Assembly (NCBI RefSeq): GCF_002806995.1
Contig: NZ_NIHE01000001.1
Span: forward strand, 124,001 to 188,000
Origin: Confluentibacter lentus
Lineage (GTDB): Bacteria; Bacteroidota; Bacteroidia; Flavobacteriales; Flavobacteriaceae
Reading direction: 5' to 3'
Length of the DNA: 64,000 nucleotides
Shown here: in pieces, positions 36,212-46,229 of the stretch
How positions within the stretch are numbered: position 1 is the first letter of the stretch
Layout: each line of letters opens with the position of its first letter
Notes under the pieces: generated by a model
Database searches by the model: none
What the model was told of the DNA's origin: nothing
Seen by the model: the letters and a program-made list of their open reading frames with translations, nothing else
Position numbers and translations under genes: made by a program

Positions 36212-37009
36212 TTAGAATTTATCCCACTCCACCAAAAGCTCAGCCATAATAACACAATCACCTCTTAAAAGCACTCTATCATTACCAGATATTTCACAAT
36301 TTACCACACCACCACGTTTTGAAGCTTGGTAACCAATAAGTGTATTTTTAGAGAGTTTATCACTCCAATAATTTGCCAAATAACAATGTGCCGAACCTGT
36401 AACAGGATCTTCGTCAATGCCAAAATCGGGGGCGAACATCCTTGAAACAAAATCGTATTCTTTCTCAGAAGATTTCGCTGTGATGATAAATTTCTTTTTG
36501 GAGTGCTTCTTTAACAATTCAAATTGAGGTTTTAAATTACGAATCAAATCACTGTAGCTGACTTCAACCAAACACCAATCCTTATCGCTATTGACGGTTA
36601 TGGGCTTTTCACCAAAAAATGCTTCTAATATGGCATCGTTCGGATTTTCAGGTTGCGTTTTACCAATGGGGAAATCCATTTCCAATTGATTTTCCTTCTT
36701 TTTCACTGTTAAAAGTCCACTTCTAGTGTTGAATTCAAGAACATCTTTAGTGACATTTAACTTCTCAAAAAGAATTTTAGCCGTAGCCAAAGTAGCATGT
36801 CCACAAAGGTCTATTTCTAGAGTTGGCGTGAACCATCTAAGTCGGTAACGCCCATCTTCTTCATACACAAAAGCCGTTTCAGAAAGATTCATCTCTTGCG
36901 CAATATCAATATAAGTAGCTTCAGAAAGCGGCTTTTCTAAAACACAAACAGCCGCGGGATTCCCTTTAAAAGGGACGTTTGTAAATGCATCAACAGTAAA
37001 TAATCTCAT
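36212..37009 (-). CDS. PhzF-family isomerase/epimerase-like protein
   Basis: A 265-residue diaminopimelate-epimerase-fold protein of the PhzF family: start FTVDAFTNVPFKGNPAAVC, then LSETAFVYEED, the GHATLATAKIL loop and GIDEDPVTGSAHCYL, all typical. It lies one base after metZ in the same direction. Most family members have no known substrate, and phenazine synthesis is not suggested by any neighbour. Confidence 0.88.
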   Translation of the reverse strand: MRLFTVDAFTNVPFKGNPAAVCVLEKPLSEATYIDIAQEMNLSETAFVYEEDGRYRLRWFTPTLEIDLCGHATLATAKILFEKLNVTKDVLEFNTRSGLLTVKKKENQLEMDFPIGKTQPENPNDAILEAFFGEKPITVNSDKDWCLVEVSYSDLIRNLKPQFELLKKHSKKKFIITAKSSEKEYDFVSRMFAPDFGIDEDPVTGSAHCYLANYWSDKLSKNTLIGYQASKRGGVVNCEISGNDRVLLRGDCVIMAELLVEWDKF

Positions 37010-37010
37010 A

Positions 37011-38186
37011 TCAATGTTCTAAAGCTTGTTTTAAATCCGTAATAATATCATCTATATGTTCCAACCCCACCGAAATCCTAACCAATCCATCGGTAATACT
37101 CACTTGCAATCTATCCGCTTCCAATAATTTGCTGTGTGTTGTAGAAGATGGATGTGTGACTATCGTTCTGGTGTCTCCTAAGTTTGCCGCCAACGAACAC
37201 ATTTTGATGGCATTCAAAAATTTACGCCCACCTTCAATACCGCCTTTCACTTCAAAAGCAACAATATTTCCGCCTAATTTCATTTGCTTTTTAGCAACTT
37301 CGTATTGCGGATGCGATTTCAAAAATGGGTATTTTACCCAATTCACGTTGGAATGACTTTCCAAAAACTCCGCGACTTTTAAAGCATTATCGCAATGTTT
37401 ATCGACTCTAACAGCTAATGTTTCTAAACTTTTTGATAATATCCACGCATTGAATGGTGATAGTGCTGGCCCTGTATTTCTGGAGAATAGATAGATTTCC
37501 CGAATTAAATCGGCATTTCCAACCGTTATACCTCCTAACACACGCCCTTGACCATCAATTAACTTGGTTGCCGAATGAATCACCAAATGTGCGCCATACT
37601 TTATAGGCTGTTGCAAATATGGCGTTGCAAAACAATTATCAATGATTAAAATTAAATTGTGCTTTTTGGCAATGTTTCCAAGCAATTCCAAATCTATGAT
37701 ATCGACTGCGGGATTGGTTGGTGTTTCAGCATACAGGATTTTAGTGTTTGGCGTAATGAAACTTTCAATGGTTTCAGGTTCATTGACATTAAAATAACTG
37801 GTTGTAATGTTCCATTTAGGAAGATAATTGACAAATAACGCATGTGTAGAACCAAATACCGAACGTGCCGATACTATATGATCCCCGCTTTTTAATAGTG
37901 CTGCAAACGTTGAAAACACAGCTGCCATACCCGTTGCGAACGCATACCCACTTTCGGCACTTTCCATGTTGCATATTTTATCTACAAATTCCGTAGTGTT
38001 CGGATTTGAAAAACGGCTGTAAATATTGCGTTCTTTTTCTTCTGTAAAAGAAGCACGCATATCTTCGGCATCTTCAAATACAAAACTGGATGTTAGGTAT
38101 ATAGGGCTTGTATGTTCTAAAAATTCGCTACGTTCTATTTGCGTACGAATGGCTTCAGTTTCAAATTGCTTTCTTTCTTCGCTCAT
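37011..38186 (-). CDS. metZ: trans-sulfuration PLP enzyme, O-succinyl/acetylhomoserine sulfhydrylase type
   Basis: A 391-residue Cys/Met-metabolism PLP enzyme. The phosphate-binding ATGMAAVFSTFAALL, the aspartate in LIIDNCFATPYLQQP and the PLP Lys in IHSATKLIDGQG are visible. The start with YSRFSNPNTTEF is MetZ/MetB-like. With MetX and MetY encoded in the same run it may act as a second sulfhydrylase, cystathionine gamma-synthase or gamma-lyase; sequence alone does not decide. It is separated from the metX fusion gene by a 148-base stretch holding a REP-like repeat. Confidence 0.85.
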   Translation of the reverse strand: MSEERKQFETEAIRTQIERSEFLEHTSPIYLTSSFVFEDAEDMRASFTEEKERNIYSRFSNPNTTEFVDKICNMESAESGYAFATGMAAVFSTFAALLKSGDHIVSARSVFGSTHALFVNYLPKWNITTSYFNVNEPETIESFITPNTKILYAETPTNPAVDIIDLELLGNIAKKHNLILIIDNCFATPYLQQPIKYGAHLVIHSATKLIDGQGRVLGGITVGNADLIREIYLFSRNTGPALSPFNAWILSKSLETLAVRVDKHCDNALKVAEFLESHSNVNWVKYPFLKSHPQYEVAKKQMKLGGNIVAFEVKGGIEGGRKFLNAIKMCSLAANLGDTRTIVTHPSSTTHSKLLEADRLQVSITDGLVRISVGLEHIDDIITDLKQALEH

Positions 38187-38220
38187 GTTTTATTTTTTAT
38201 TGAATAAAGACTATTATTAC

Positions 38221-38334
38221 TTGTCACTTCGAGTGAATTTGTAAAGTAAAACGAAACAAATTTGTATCGAGAAGTATTACAAAATAGGTTCTCGATACAA
38301 TTCTGAACAAGTTCAGAATCACTCGAACTGACAA
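38221..38334. repeat. REP-like composite palindrome between metX-thrA and metZ
   Basis: Outer arms TTGTCACTTCGAGTGA and TCACTCGAACTGACAA enclose a second pair (TTGTATCGAGAA with TTCTCGATACAA) and a perfect hairpin TTCTGAAC-AA-GTTCAGAA at 38301-38318. The nested structure is typical of interspersed repeats in flavobacterial intergenic DNA. In RNA it would be a strong fold at the 3' end of metX-thrA. Confidence 0.7.
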
Positions 38335-41300
38335 CTAATTTATATGTTTTGACAACCTCAAAATGTCTCCAAAAACACCACGCGCAGTGACTTCTGCTCC
38401 AGCACCAGCGCCTTGAATGACGATAGGTTGTTCACCATACGATTCTGTAAATATTTCGAAAATAGCATCGCTTCCTTTGATTTGCCCTAAGGTACTATCG
38501 CCAGGAATGGACACTAATTTGACTTCTAAGTTTCCTTTGTCTTTTGATAAATCGCCCGACAAATCACCGACATATCGCAATACATGACCTGGTTTTTGAT
38601 TAGCTTTTATCTTCTGAAATTCAGCATCCAAAACATGCAACTGTTTTAAAAATTCAGGTACTGAGATATCTCTGTAGGCTTCTGGAATTAAATTTTGAAC
38701 CGATACATCTTCAAATTCATTTTGCAAATCCAACTCCCTTGCTAAAATCAATAATTTTCTAGCCACATCATTTCCAGAGAAATCTTCCCTTGGGTCAGGT
38801 TCGGTAAATCCTTTATCGATCGTTTCTTGAACAATCACACTAAACGGTTTGTCTTGCACTGAGAAATTATTGAACAAATAACTCAATGTCCCGGAAAACA
38901 CACCACGTATTCTGGTAATATTCTCACCGGATTCGTGTAATAATTTAATGGTATCTATCAACGGTAAACCAGCGCCAACCGTGGTTTCGTATAGGTACTG
39001 TTTGTTGTTTTCTTTTAATTTCACACGTAAATCGGTGTAAAACTGATGTGAAATGGTATTGGCAATTTTGTTTGAAGACACCAAGTCGAAACCAGCTTCA
39101 ATCAACGGCACATAATTTTTATAAAAATCTGGGCTAGCTGTGTTATCTACGGCGATTAAATTTTCTAAATGGTGTGTTTTTGCAAACGCAATGATATCAT
39201 GAATGGAAGTTTCAAGTGAAGCCGACTTTATGGCATCTTTCCAATTTAAATCCGCTCCTTTTTTGTTTAAAAGCAACTTCTTGGAATTCGCAATAGCAAA
39301 TACATTCAGGTTGATGCCTTTTCGGTTTTCAATATCATCCTTAGATTTTAAAATCTGATTTATTAGAGCCCCACCAACGCCACCATGACCAAAAATGGCA
39401 ATATTTATTTTCTTTGAAATTCCGAAAATCTCACCATGAATCACGTTCATGGCTTTATGCAATTGGTCTTTTTTAACAACCAAACTCACGTTTTTCCCAG
39501 TCACCGTATTATTGAATAACAATGGTGTGATTTGGTTTTTAATCAATGCATTAAATGGTTTGTGAAATGAACTCAATTCAATTCCAATAATGGAGAGCAC
39601 CGATACATCATCCACCACACCAATTTTATTGACATCTTGGGAATAAAAATCGTTTTCAAACTCACGCTCTAAAGCGATAACCGCTTGGGTTGCTTGGTCA
39701 GAATTGATAACCAAACCAATGCCTCTTTCTGATGATCCTTGTGAAATGATACTGACACTAATATTATGATTTGCCAATGCTCCAAAAATCCGGGCATCTA
39801 CACCACTTTTTCCTAATAAGCCGCGTCCTTCTAAATTCAATAACGATACATTATCTAAAACCGAAAGTGAGGTGACTTCTTTTGAATTTGGTTTTGCTGT
39901 AATTAATGTGCCTTCATCATCTGGATTAAAGGTATTTAAAATCCGAAGATTGATGTTTTTTTCAACCAACGGAATGATGGTTTTGGCATGTAAAACGGTG
40001 GTTCCAAAATTTGCTAATTCGTTGGCTTCACTAAACGACAATTCACGTATTTTTTTGGCATCTTCCACCAAATCTGGATTGGCCGTGTAAATACCATTGA
40101 CATGTGTATAATTTTGCAATTCTTCAGCATCTAAATAATTAGCCAACAAAGCAGCGGTGTAATTACTACCGTTTCTGCCTAAGGTTGTGGTTTCATTTTT
40201 AGCGTTTGAGGCAATGAATCCTGTAACAATATTCACAACATCTTTACCGCTGTTCTTATAAAAATTCTTAACGTTCTCTTTAGATAATTGTACAATAGGT
40301 TGCGCATTCCCAAAAGAACCATCCGTTTTGATGAGTTCCCTAGAATCGACTACGGACGCTTTAATGCCTTTTTTATTTAGCAGTGCAGAAATTAGTTTTA
40401 CGGAAAGCAATTCGCCTTGTGCTAAAATTTCATCTTTAGTTTTATTGCTGTAATCACCTAATAAGCTGACGCCTTCAAACAATTTATCTAAAATGGAGAA
40501 TTCTTTGGAGAAATCAATATCCTTTAAAGGTTCCGTTTGATAATCTTTAAAAACCTGTAACACTTCTTTATACGGATGTCCTTTTGAAGCTTTATTCAAT
40601 ATGTTTTCTAAATCATCGGTAGCAGAACTTCTGGCAGATACCACCACCGTTATTTTTTCGCCTTCCTTAACCTTATTTTCAATGATTGAAATCACGGTAT
40701 TTAACCCTTCGCCATTTGCCAAAGATTTGCCTCCAAACTTTAATACTTTCATGCGTCTCTTTTTAGAACTTGGCACAAAAATGCCTTCTATTATTTTTTC
40801 TAATTGCTCGTATTCCATTAAAAATGCATCGTGTCCATGCACGGAATTAATCTCATTATAAGTGACATTGGGGTTTGTCAACGCCAATTGCTTGTGGGTT
40901 TGCCTATTTTCTTCAGCCGTAAAAAACAAATCGGAATCCACTCCAATAATGTAAATATTCCCATGGATGCTTTCCAAAACATTGAAATCGTTCGGTCTAT
41001 TTTTAGTGACATCAATGGTTTTCAGTAACTGATTCATTAATTTATATGCGGAAAGTTGAAAACGTTCCTGCAATTTTTTTCCGTGGTGCAACAACCAACT
41101 TTCTACATTAAAAATTTCCAACTCCTCATTTTTAGAACGGTGGAAACGTGCGTTAAAAGATTCTGGTGTTCTGTAACATAACATGGCGTGCATTCTGGCA
41201 TCGTGCACGGGGTTTCTGGAATTCAATAAAAATTGCTCTTGAATTTGGCAATTGGCAATCAACCAATCGGTCGATTTCCAGTCGGTTGCCACAGGTATTA

Positions 41301-41736
41301 AATTCTCGGTAATATCTGGATTTAAAACCGCCATTTCCCAAGCAATACCGCCGCCTAACGAACCGCCAATTAACGCAAAAAGTTTATCTACTTTAAGTTC
41401 CTTTAAACCAATTAAAAATAATTTGGCAATGTCCCTCGCTACAAAGTCCTTATAGTTTTCAATCACAAAACCATCAAACCCATTGCCCGGAATATTAAAC
41501 GCCAGAACGGTGTAGAGTTTGGTATCGATGACTTTATCGTCGCCTACCAAATCGGTCCACCACCCATTTTCTCCAGCCACGTTACTATTCCCTGTTAACG
41601 CATGATTCACCAATACCACAGGCGCAGTGCCCAACGTTTTACCAAATAGCTGATAGCTTAATTTGATTTCAGAAATAGGCACGTTGTTTTCCGTAATATA
41701 ATCTGTGATGATGATATGTTGCAATTCCTTTTTCAA
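38335..41736 (-). CDS. thrA: trifunctional fusion: homoserine O-acetyltransferase-like (MetX) - aspartate kinase - homoserine dehydrogenase
   Basis: One 1133-residue frame. Residues 1 to about 320 are an alpha/beta hydrolase of the MetX family, with nucleophile Ser126 in GGSLGGG, Asp267 in GVDSD and His302 in GHDAF. Residues 329 to about 780 are an aspartokinase starting KVLKFGGKSLANGEG, with ACT-type regulatory segments. Residues from about 790 to 1133 are homoserine dehydrogenase (GHGGVGGALINQIL). The enzyme would cover aspartate to homoserine entry plus the homoserine activation that commits it to methionine. Met329 at 40752 could be an internal start for a bifunctional product. It lies 8 bases after metY under the second SAM riboswitch. 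Confidence 0.93.
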   Translation of the reverse strand: MKKELQHIIITDYITENNVPISEIKLSYQLFGKTLGTAPVVLVNHALTGNSNVAGENGWWTDLVGDDKVIDTKLYTVLAFNIPGNGFDGFVIENYKDFVARDIAKLFLIGLKELKVDKLFALIGGSLGGGIAWEMAVLNPDITENLIPVATDWKSTDWLIANCQIQEQFLLNSRNPVHDARMHAMLCYRTPESFNARFHRSKNEELEIFNVESWLLHHGKKLQERFQLSAYKLMNQLLKTIDVTKNRPNDFNVLESIHGNIYIIGVDSDLFFTAEENRQTHKQLALTNPNVTYNEINSVHGHDAFLMEYEQLEKIIEGIFVPSSKKRRMKVLKFGGKSLANGEGLNTVISIIENKVKEGEKITVVVSARSSATDDLENILNKASKGHPYKEVLQVFKDYQTEPLKDIDFSKEFSILDKLFEGVSLLGDYSNKTKDEILAQGELLSVKLISALLNKKGIKASVVDSRELIKTDGSFGNAQPIVQLSKENVKNFYKNSGKDVVNIVTGFIASNAKNETTTLGRNGSNYTAALLANYLDAEELQNYTHVNGIYTANPDLVEDAKKIRELSFSEANELANFGTTVLHAKTIIPLVEKNINLRILNTFNPDDEGTLITAKPNSKEVTSLSVLDNVSLLNLEGRGLLGKSGVDARIFGALANHNISVSIISQGSSERGIGLVINSDQATQAVIALEREFENDFYSQDVNKIGVVDDVSVLSIIGIELSSFHKPFNALIKNQITPLLFNNTVTGKNVSLVVKKDQLHKAMNVIHGEIFGISKKINIAIFGHGGVGGALINQILKSKDDIENRKGINLNVFAIANSKKLLLNKKGADLNWKDAIKSASLETSIHDIIAFAKTHHLENLIAVDNTASPDFYKNYVPLIEAGFDLVSSNKIANTISHQFYTDLRVKLKENNKQYLYETTVGAGLPLIDTIKLLHESGENITRIRGVFSGTLSYLFNNFSVQDKPFSVIVQETIDKGFTEPDPREDFSGNDVARKLLILARELDLQNEFEDVSVQNLIPEAYRDISVPEFLKQLHVLDAEFQKIKANQKPGHVLRYVGDLSGDLSKDKGNLEVKLVSIPGDSTLGQIKGSDAIFEIFTESYGEQPIVIQGAGAGAEVTARGVFGDILRLSKHIN

Positions 41737-41744
41737 CTGAAAAA

Positions 41745-43022
41745 TTATTTAATGGTTTTAAATGCTTCTGTTAAATCGGCTTTTAAATCGTCTATATCTT
41801 CAAGACCAACCGACAAACGGATTAAATCCCTTGGAGCGCCAGCCGATGCTTGCTCAGCTTCGGTTAATTGTTGATGCGTTGTACTTGCTGGATGAATGAT
41901 TAATGATTTTGTATCCCCAATATTTGCCAATAATGAAAATAATTTCGAATTATCCACTATCGCTTTAGCAGCCTCATAGCCCCCTTTTGCCCCAAAGGTA
42001 ACAATTCCACTTTGTCCTTTTGGTAAATATTTATCTGATAAGGCTTTATATTTACTCGTAGCCAATCCTGGATAATTTACCCAAGCGACTTCGTCTTGCT
42101 GTTCTAACCATTTGGCTAGCTCTAAAGCATTTTCGCTGTGTTGTTTTATTCTGACTGGTAATGTTTCTAAACCTTGAATTATTTGAAAGGCGTTAAACGG
42201 ACTCAATGCACCACCAAAATCTCTTAAACCTTCTAAAATCAATTTAAAAGTATAGGCTGCAGCACCCAAGGCTTCATGATATACCAACCCATGGTATCCT
42301 GCTGAAGGTTGGGTGAATTCTGGGAATTTCCCATTCGACCAATCAAAAGTCCCCGCATCAATAATAGCACCGCCTAAAGATGTTCCTTGGCCGCCAATAT
42401 ATTTAGTTAATGAATGAATGACAATGTTGGCTCCATGTTTTATAGGATTTAATAAAACTGGAGACGCTACAGTATTATCCACAATAAACGGCACGCCTGC
42501 TGCTTTTGAATGCACGGCAATCGCTTCCAAATCCAACACATCCAATTTCGGATTTCCTAATGATTCCACAAAAAACGCTCTCGTATTATCTTGAACTGCC
42601 GCAGCAAAATTATCTGGATTATCGGCATCCACAAACGTGGTTGTAATGCCCAATCGTGGTAAGGTTACTTTTAATAAATTATACGTACCACCATATAAAC
42701 TACTAGACGCCACAATGTGGTCGCCTGCTTTTAAAAGAGTTAACAAACCTGTTGAAATCGCTGCCGTTCCCGAAGCAAAAACAACGGCTCCAATTCCTCC
42801 CTCAACAGCCGCTAAACGTTCTTGTAGGATTTGGTTGGTTGGATTATTAAGTCTAGTGTAAATAAATCCTAATTCCTTTAACGAAAATAGATTCGCTGCA
42901 TGATCGGAATTATTAAAAACATACGATGTTGTTTGATAAATTGGAACCGCTCTAGTTCCTGCGTTTGCTTTTACATCATGCCCGGCATGTAATGCGTTAG
43001 TTGCTAATTTTAATGTACTCAT
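41745..43022 (-). CDS. metY: O-acetylhomoserine sulfhydrylase
   Basis: Makes homocysteine from O-acetylhomoserine and sulfide. The 425-residue length is the large MetY class. PLP-site features are ASGTAAISTGLLTLL, VDNTVASPVLLNP and the Lys in IHSLTKYIGGQG. It joins the sulfide made by the cys genes with the acetylhomoserine made by the MetX part of the next gene. It is the first gene after the SAM-I riboswitch at 43140-43258. Confidence 0.96.
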   Translation of the reverse strand: MSTLKLATNALHAGHDVKANAGTRAVPIYQTTSYVFNNSDHAANLFSLKELGFIYTRLNNPTNQILQERLAAVEGGIGAVVFASGTAAISTGLLTLLKAGDHIVASSSLYGGTYNLLKVTLPRLGITTTFVDADNPDNFAAAVQDNTRAFFVESLGNPKLDVLDLEAIAVHSKAAGVPFIVDNTVASPVLLNPIKHGANIVIHSLTKYIGGQGTSLGGAIIDAGTFDWSNGKFPEFTQPSAGYHGLVYHEALGAAAYTFKLILEGLRDFGGALSPFNAFQIIQGLETLPVRIKQHSENALELAKWLEQQDEVAWVNYPGLATSKYKALSDKYLPKGQSGIVTFGAKGGYEAAKAIVDNSKLFSLLANIGDTKSLIIHPASTTHQQLTEAEQASAGAPRDLIRLSVGLEDIDDLKADLTEAFKTIK

Positions 43023-43139
43023 TTTTCTAATTTTTTAGTTAATAATTAAACGAACCAAAAGTCAAATGCATCAAATTTGATGTACTTAATAGAAAAATGT
43101 TAAAAAGAAATAGGAAATTACCGTGAGCAATTTCGTTTG

Positions 43140-43258
43140 GTTATCTATCCATTAATTCCGAAAAATGATTCAGAAGTGGGTAGAATTTAGCACCTTCTTT
43201 ACTGATAAAGGGTTGCTAAGGCTTCACAGGGTCTAATCCCTCCACCTTTCTTGATAAC
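43140..43258 (-). promoter_or_regulatory. SAM-I (S-box) riboswitch upstream of metY
   Basis: Minus strand: P1 arm GTTATC, then AAGAAAGGTGGAGGGA, GACCC, GAAGCC, TTAGCAACCC and GGTGCTA followed by TTCTAC, closed by GATAAC at 43140-43145. Downstream GAAATT and AATTTC form a short hairpin followed by a T-rich stretch, a possible weak terminator. It should repress metY and metX-thrA when SAM is plentiful. The whole 316-base gap between the neighbouring genes is explained by this element and its leader. Confidence 0.93.
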
Positions 43259-43338
43259 ATTTCAATATGTTTTTGAACTTTGTGAATGCAAATATTCAGT
43301 CAGAAAAATTTAAAATCCTAATTTTTTGAATATTTTTT

Positions 43339-44898
43339 TCAATGACTTTTATGTTTTCCCAAATTATCATGAAACTTATTTCTAATAACAAGTCCAATTG
43401 GTCTGTTTTGGATTTTAGATTCCAACCATGAAATAATGTCTAAATACAAGAACGCTCTGCTTTGATATGGGTCATCCTCAAATTCTTTTAGTTTTTTGTG
43501 AAGCTTGATGAATTCGTTCCTTACTTCATGCGGATAAATATCGCCCAAACCTCTTAAAAATTTAATGAATTCTTTTTGTACTTCATATAAATCCTCCATT
43601 TTAATCAAGAATTTATAGGTGCTTTTTATGAGGACATCCAAATGGTAATCTAAGCCCGATTCGTAATGCGCTACCAAATTCAAAATTCTGGTAAAACACA
43701 ACAAATCCTCTCGCATTTGCAACGATTTATTCGCAATTATTTTCTCTAAATAATAAATGCATTTTTTGTTTTCGCCTGCACCAAAATACATACTGGCTAT
43801 TTTATAATAAAACACCATGATATGGTGTTCATCAATCCTATCGTGAAAATCTTTCAGCTTAAACACCACCTCATCAATCAAAGGCAAGCCTTCTTCAAAA
43901 CTGCCTTCCATAAAATGAAGATTGAACTTATTGTTATAAATGTATAGGAATGACAAGCCTTCCAAATTATCATCCACCGGAAACCAAGGTTCTTTAGTGA
44001 TGGATTCCAATCTGATTAAGGATTCTTTGAATTTTTCGTAATGTCTTAAATAAAATAAAGCCTCCAACAAGTAATGATTTCCGCGTAAAAAGAACACGGG
44101 ATTTAAGGTAATCATCTCTTTATTTTCATAAAACAGATTCACCCATTTGGTCGCATATTTATAACAAGCTAAAAAATCGTGCGTTAAAAAACTATACCAT
44201 AAATACGCTTTGTAAAGCCACAATTTTTCCCTAAACCCAAGTTCGTTGATATCGTATTTTGGCAATCTGGCTTCAAAATATTTTACAATACGTTTTGTTT
44301 CCTTATCATTTTTTACATACCCTGTTTTTAAAAAAAGACCATATAATTGAAGGGATAAATTAGATAATTTGCTCGCCAACACGTTTTGCTGACTCAATTC
44401 TTTTGCCTGAATGGAAAGCTCATCGGCCCGAGTACTTAAACTTCTGGTGATGTATTGGGATTCAATAATTTTTTCTAGTTCAACAATTTCGTAGGCCACA
44501 TTTTTTTCTTCATGTGAAATTGCCATGGATTTTGCTTTTTCTAGAATTTTCAGACTTTGCTTATACAAGCCTTTGTGATATAGTATGGTAGCAAAATCCA
44601 ATTGCTCGCGAATTTGAATCCTGATATCTTGATGCGACGGATTTAATCTCAAACTGATTAAAATCTGTTTATATAGATGGGCCTTGAGATTTGATAATTG
44701 TTGCTTTTTTACAATCCCTTTTTTTAAAATAACCGATTCGTCATAAACAGATAGCTTTTCTAAAATATCGAAAAGCGTTAAAAATTTAGAATCTTCATTG
44801 ACGCCTAAACGTCCAACATATAGTTTAAACTGCCTTTTCTCTGATTTCGATAACGATTTTATTAATACAAACAAATTATCTTTTTGCTCCTTTGTCAT
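43339..44898 (-). CDS. conserved alpha-helical repeat protein of unknown function
   Basis: 519 residues, cytoplasmic (no signal or membrane segment), almost wholly helical. The N-terminus MTKEQKDNLFVLIKSLSKSEKRQFKLYVG is basic; the rest reads as TPR-like helical pairs (YHKGLYKQSLKILEKAK, CYKYATKWVNLFYENKEMI). I recognise it as a type common in Bacteroidota but know no function. It is divergent from leuA and upstream of the metY riboswitch in the same direction; no link to methionine is evident. Confidence 0.75.
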   Translation of the reverse strand: MTKEQKDNLFVLIKSLSKSEKRQFKLYVGRLGVNEDSKFLTLFDILEKLSVYDESVILKKGIVKKQQLSNLKAHLYKQILISLRLNPSHQDIRIQIREQLDFATILYHKGLYKQSLKILEKAKSMAISHEEKNVAYEIVELEKIIESQYITRSLSTRADELSIQAKELSQQNVLASKLSNLSLQLYGLFLKTGYVKNDKETKRIVKYFEARLPKYDINELGFREKLWLYKAYLWYSFLTHDFLACYKYATKWVNLFYENKEMITLNPVFFLRGNHYLLEALFYLRHYEKFKESLIRLESITKEPWFPVDDNLEGLSFLYIYNNKFNLHFMEGSFEEGLPLIDEVVFKLKDFHDRIDEHHIMVFYYKIASMYFGAGENKKCIYYLEKIIANKSLQMREDLLCFTRILNLVAHYESGLDYHLDVLIKSTYKFLIKMEDLYEVQKEFIKFLRGLGDIYPHEVRNEFIKLHKKLKEFEDDPYQSRAFLYLDIISWLESKIQNRPIGLVIRNKFHDNLGKHKSH

Positions 44899-45013
44899 AG
44901 TTGTAAAAACAATATTAAATATATGATATACAAATAGTTAAATCAATAATAAAAGTGTTAAACATCGTAAAAGTTACTTGATGAATACTGATTTTGACAA
45001 ACCAAAATATAAA

Positions 45014-45031
45014 TTCGTATAAGAATACGAA
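45014..45031. promoter_or_regulatory. inverted repeat upstream of leuA (TTCGTAT-AAGA-ATACGAA)
   Basis: A perfect 7-bp inverted repeat ending 15 bases before the leuA ATG, so it would sit in the leader RNA or be an operator. No Leu-rich leader peptide is seen nearby. Confidence 0.35.
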
Positions 45032-45046
45032 AATATATTTTAATAA

Positions 45047-46219
45047 ATGTCGAATAACAACGTTCAAATTTTTGATACTACCCTTCGTGATGGTGAGCAA
45101 GTTCCTGGCTGTAAATTAAACACAGAACAGAAACTTATTATTGCTGAACAACTTGATATTTTAGGAGTAGATGTTATTGAAGCTGGTTTCCCTGTGTCTA
45201 GCCCAGGCGATTTTAAATCGGTTGAAGCCATTTCAAAAATAATAAAAAACGCCACCGTTTGCGGATTAACGCGTGCTGTTGAAAATGATATAAAAGTAGC
45301 TGCCGAAGCATTAAAATATGCAAAGCGCGCAAGAATACATACGGGTATTGGTACATCGGACTCTCACATAAAATTTAAGTTCAACTCTAATAGAGAAGAC
45401 ATTATAGAACGTGCAGTAAAAGCCGTTAGTTATGCCAAATCTTTTGTTGAAGATGTGGAATTTTATGCGGAAGATGCTGGTAGAACTGATAACGACTATT
45501 TAGCTCGTGTGTGTGAAGCTGTCATTAAAGCAGGTGCCACCGTTTTAAACATTCCAGATACCACAGGATATTGTTTACCAAGTGAATACGGTGCCAAAAT
45601 TAAATACCTAAAGGAGAATGTTAAGGGGATTGATAAAGCTATTTTGTCTTGCCATTGCCATAACGATTTAGGATTAGCTACGGCTAATTCTATTGAAGGT
45701 GTTATTAACGGTGCCAGACAAATTGAATGTACCATTAATGGTATAGGCGAACGTGCCGGGAATACAGCTTTAGAGGAAGTGGTCATGATTTTAAAACAAC
45801 ACCCTTATCTTAATTTAGATACGAGAATTAAAACCGAAATGCTTTATGGCATCAGTCAATTAGTGTCTGATAGCATGGGTATTTACACCCAACCAAACAA
45901 AGCGATTGTTGGTGCAAATGCCTTTGCACACAGTTCTGGTATTCATCAAGATGGGGTTATAAAACAACGTGAAACTTACGAAATTATAGACCCAAAAGAT
46001 GTTGGCGTAACGGAATCTGCTATCGTGCTGACTGCAAGAAGCGGTAGAGCCGCTCTAGCTTACAGAGCCAAAAATTTAGGGTATGCATTAACAAAGCTAC
46101 AGCTAGATGAGATATATACTAGCTTTCTAGATTTTGCTGATAACAAGAAAGAAGTGAATGATGATGATATTCATCAAATCATAGAACAGAGTAAAATTTA
46201 CAACGAAATATCATCTTAA
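45047..46219 (+). CDS. leuA: 2-isopropylmalate synthase, short form
   Basis: Condenses acetyl-CoA with 2-ketoisovalerate, the first step of leucine synthesis. The TIM-barrel HMGL-like domain is complete: [15 protein letters not shown] at the start, [23 protein letters not shown] and [15 protein letters not shown]. At 390 residues it lacks the C-terminal allosteric domain of the 500-residue LeuA, so leucine feedback inhibition of the usual kind is not expected. The [12 protein letters not shown] segment supports LeuA over homocitrate or citramalate synthase; the leuB neighbour supports it too. Confidence 0.9.
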   Translation: MSNNNVQIFDTTLRDGEQVPGCKLNTEQKLIIAEQLDILGVDVIEAGFPVSSPGDFKSVEAISKIIKNATVCGLTRAVENDIKVAAEALKYAKRARIHTGIGTSDSHIKFKFNSNREDIIERAVKAVSYAKSFVEDVEFYAEDAGRTDNDYLARVCEAVIKAGATVLNIPDTTGYCLPSEYGAKIKYLKENVKGIDKAILSCHCHNDLGLATANSIEGVINGARQIECTINGIGERAGNTALEEVVMILKQHPYLNLDTRIKTEMLYGISQLVSDSMGIYTQPNKAIVGANAFAHSSGIHQDGVIKQRETYEIIDPKDVGVTESAIVLTARSGRAALAYRAKNLGYALTKLQLDEIYTSFLDFADNKKEVNDDDIHQIIEQSKIYNEISS

Positions 46220-46229
46220 ATGTTTGTCA

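Noticed and set aside
44982-45023. Short ORF upstream of leuA as a leader peptide
   Set aside because: The frame (MNTDFDKPKYKFV) has no leucine or branched-chain residues and no terminator follows, so attenuation is not supported.
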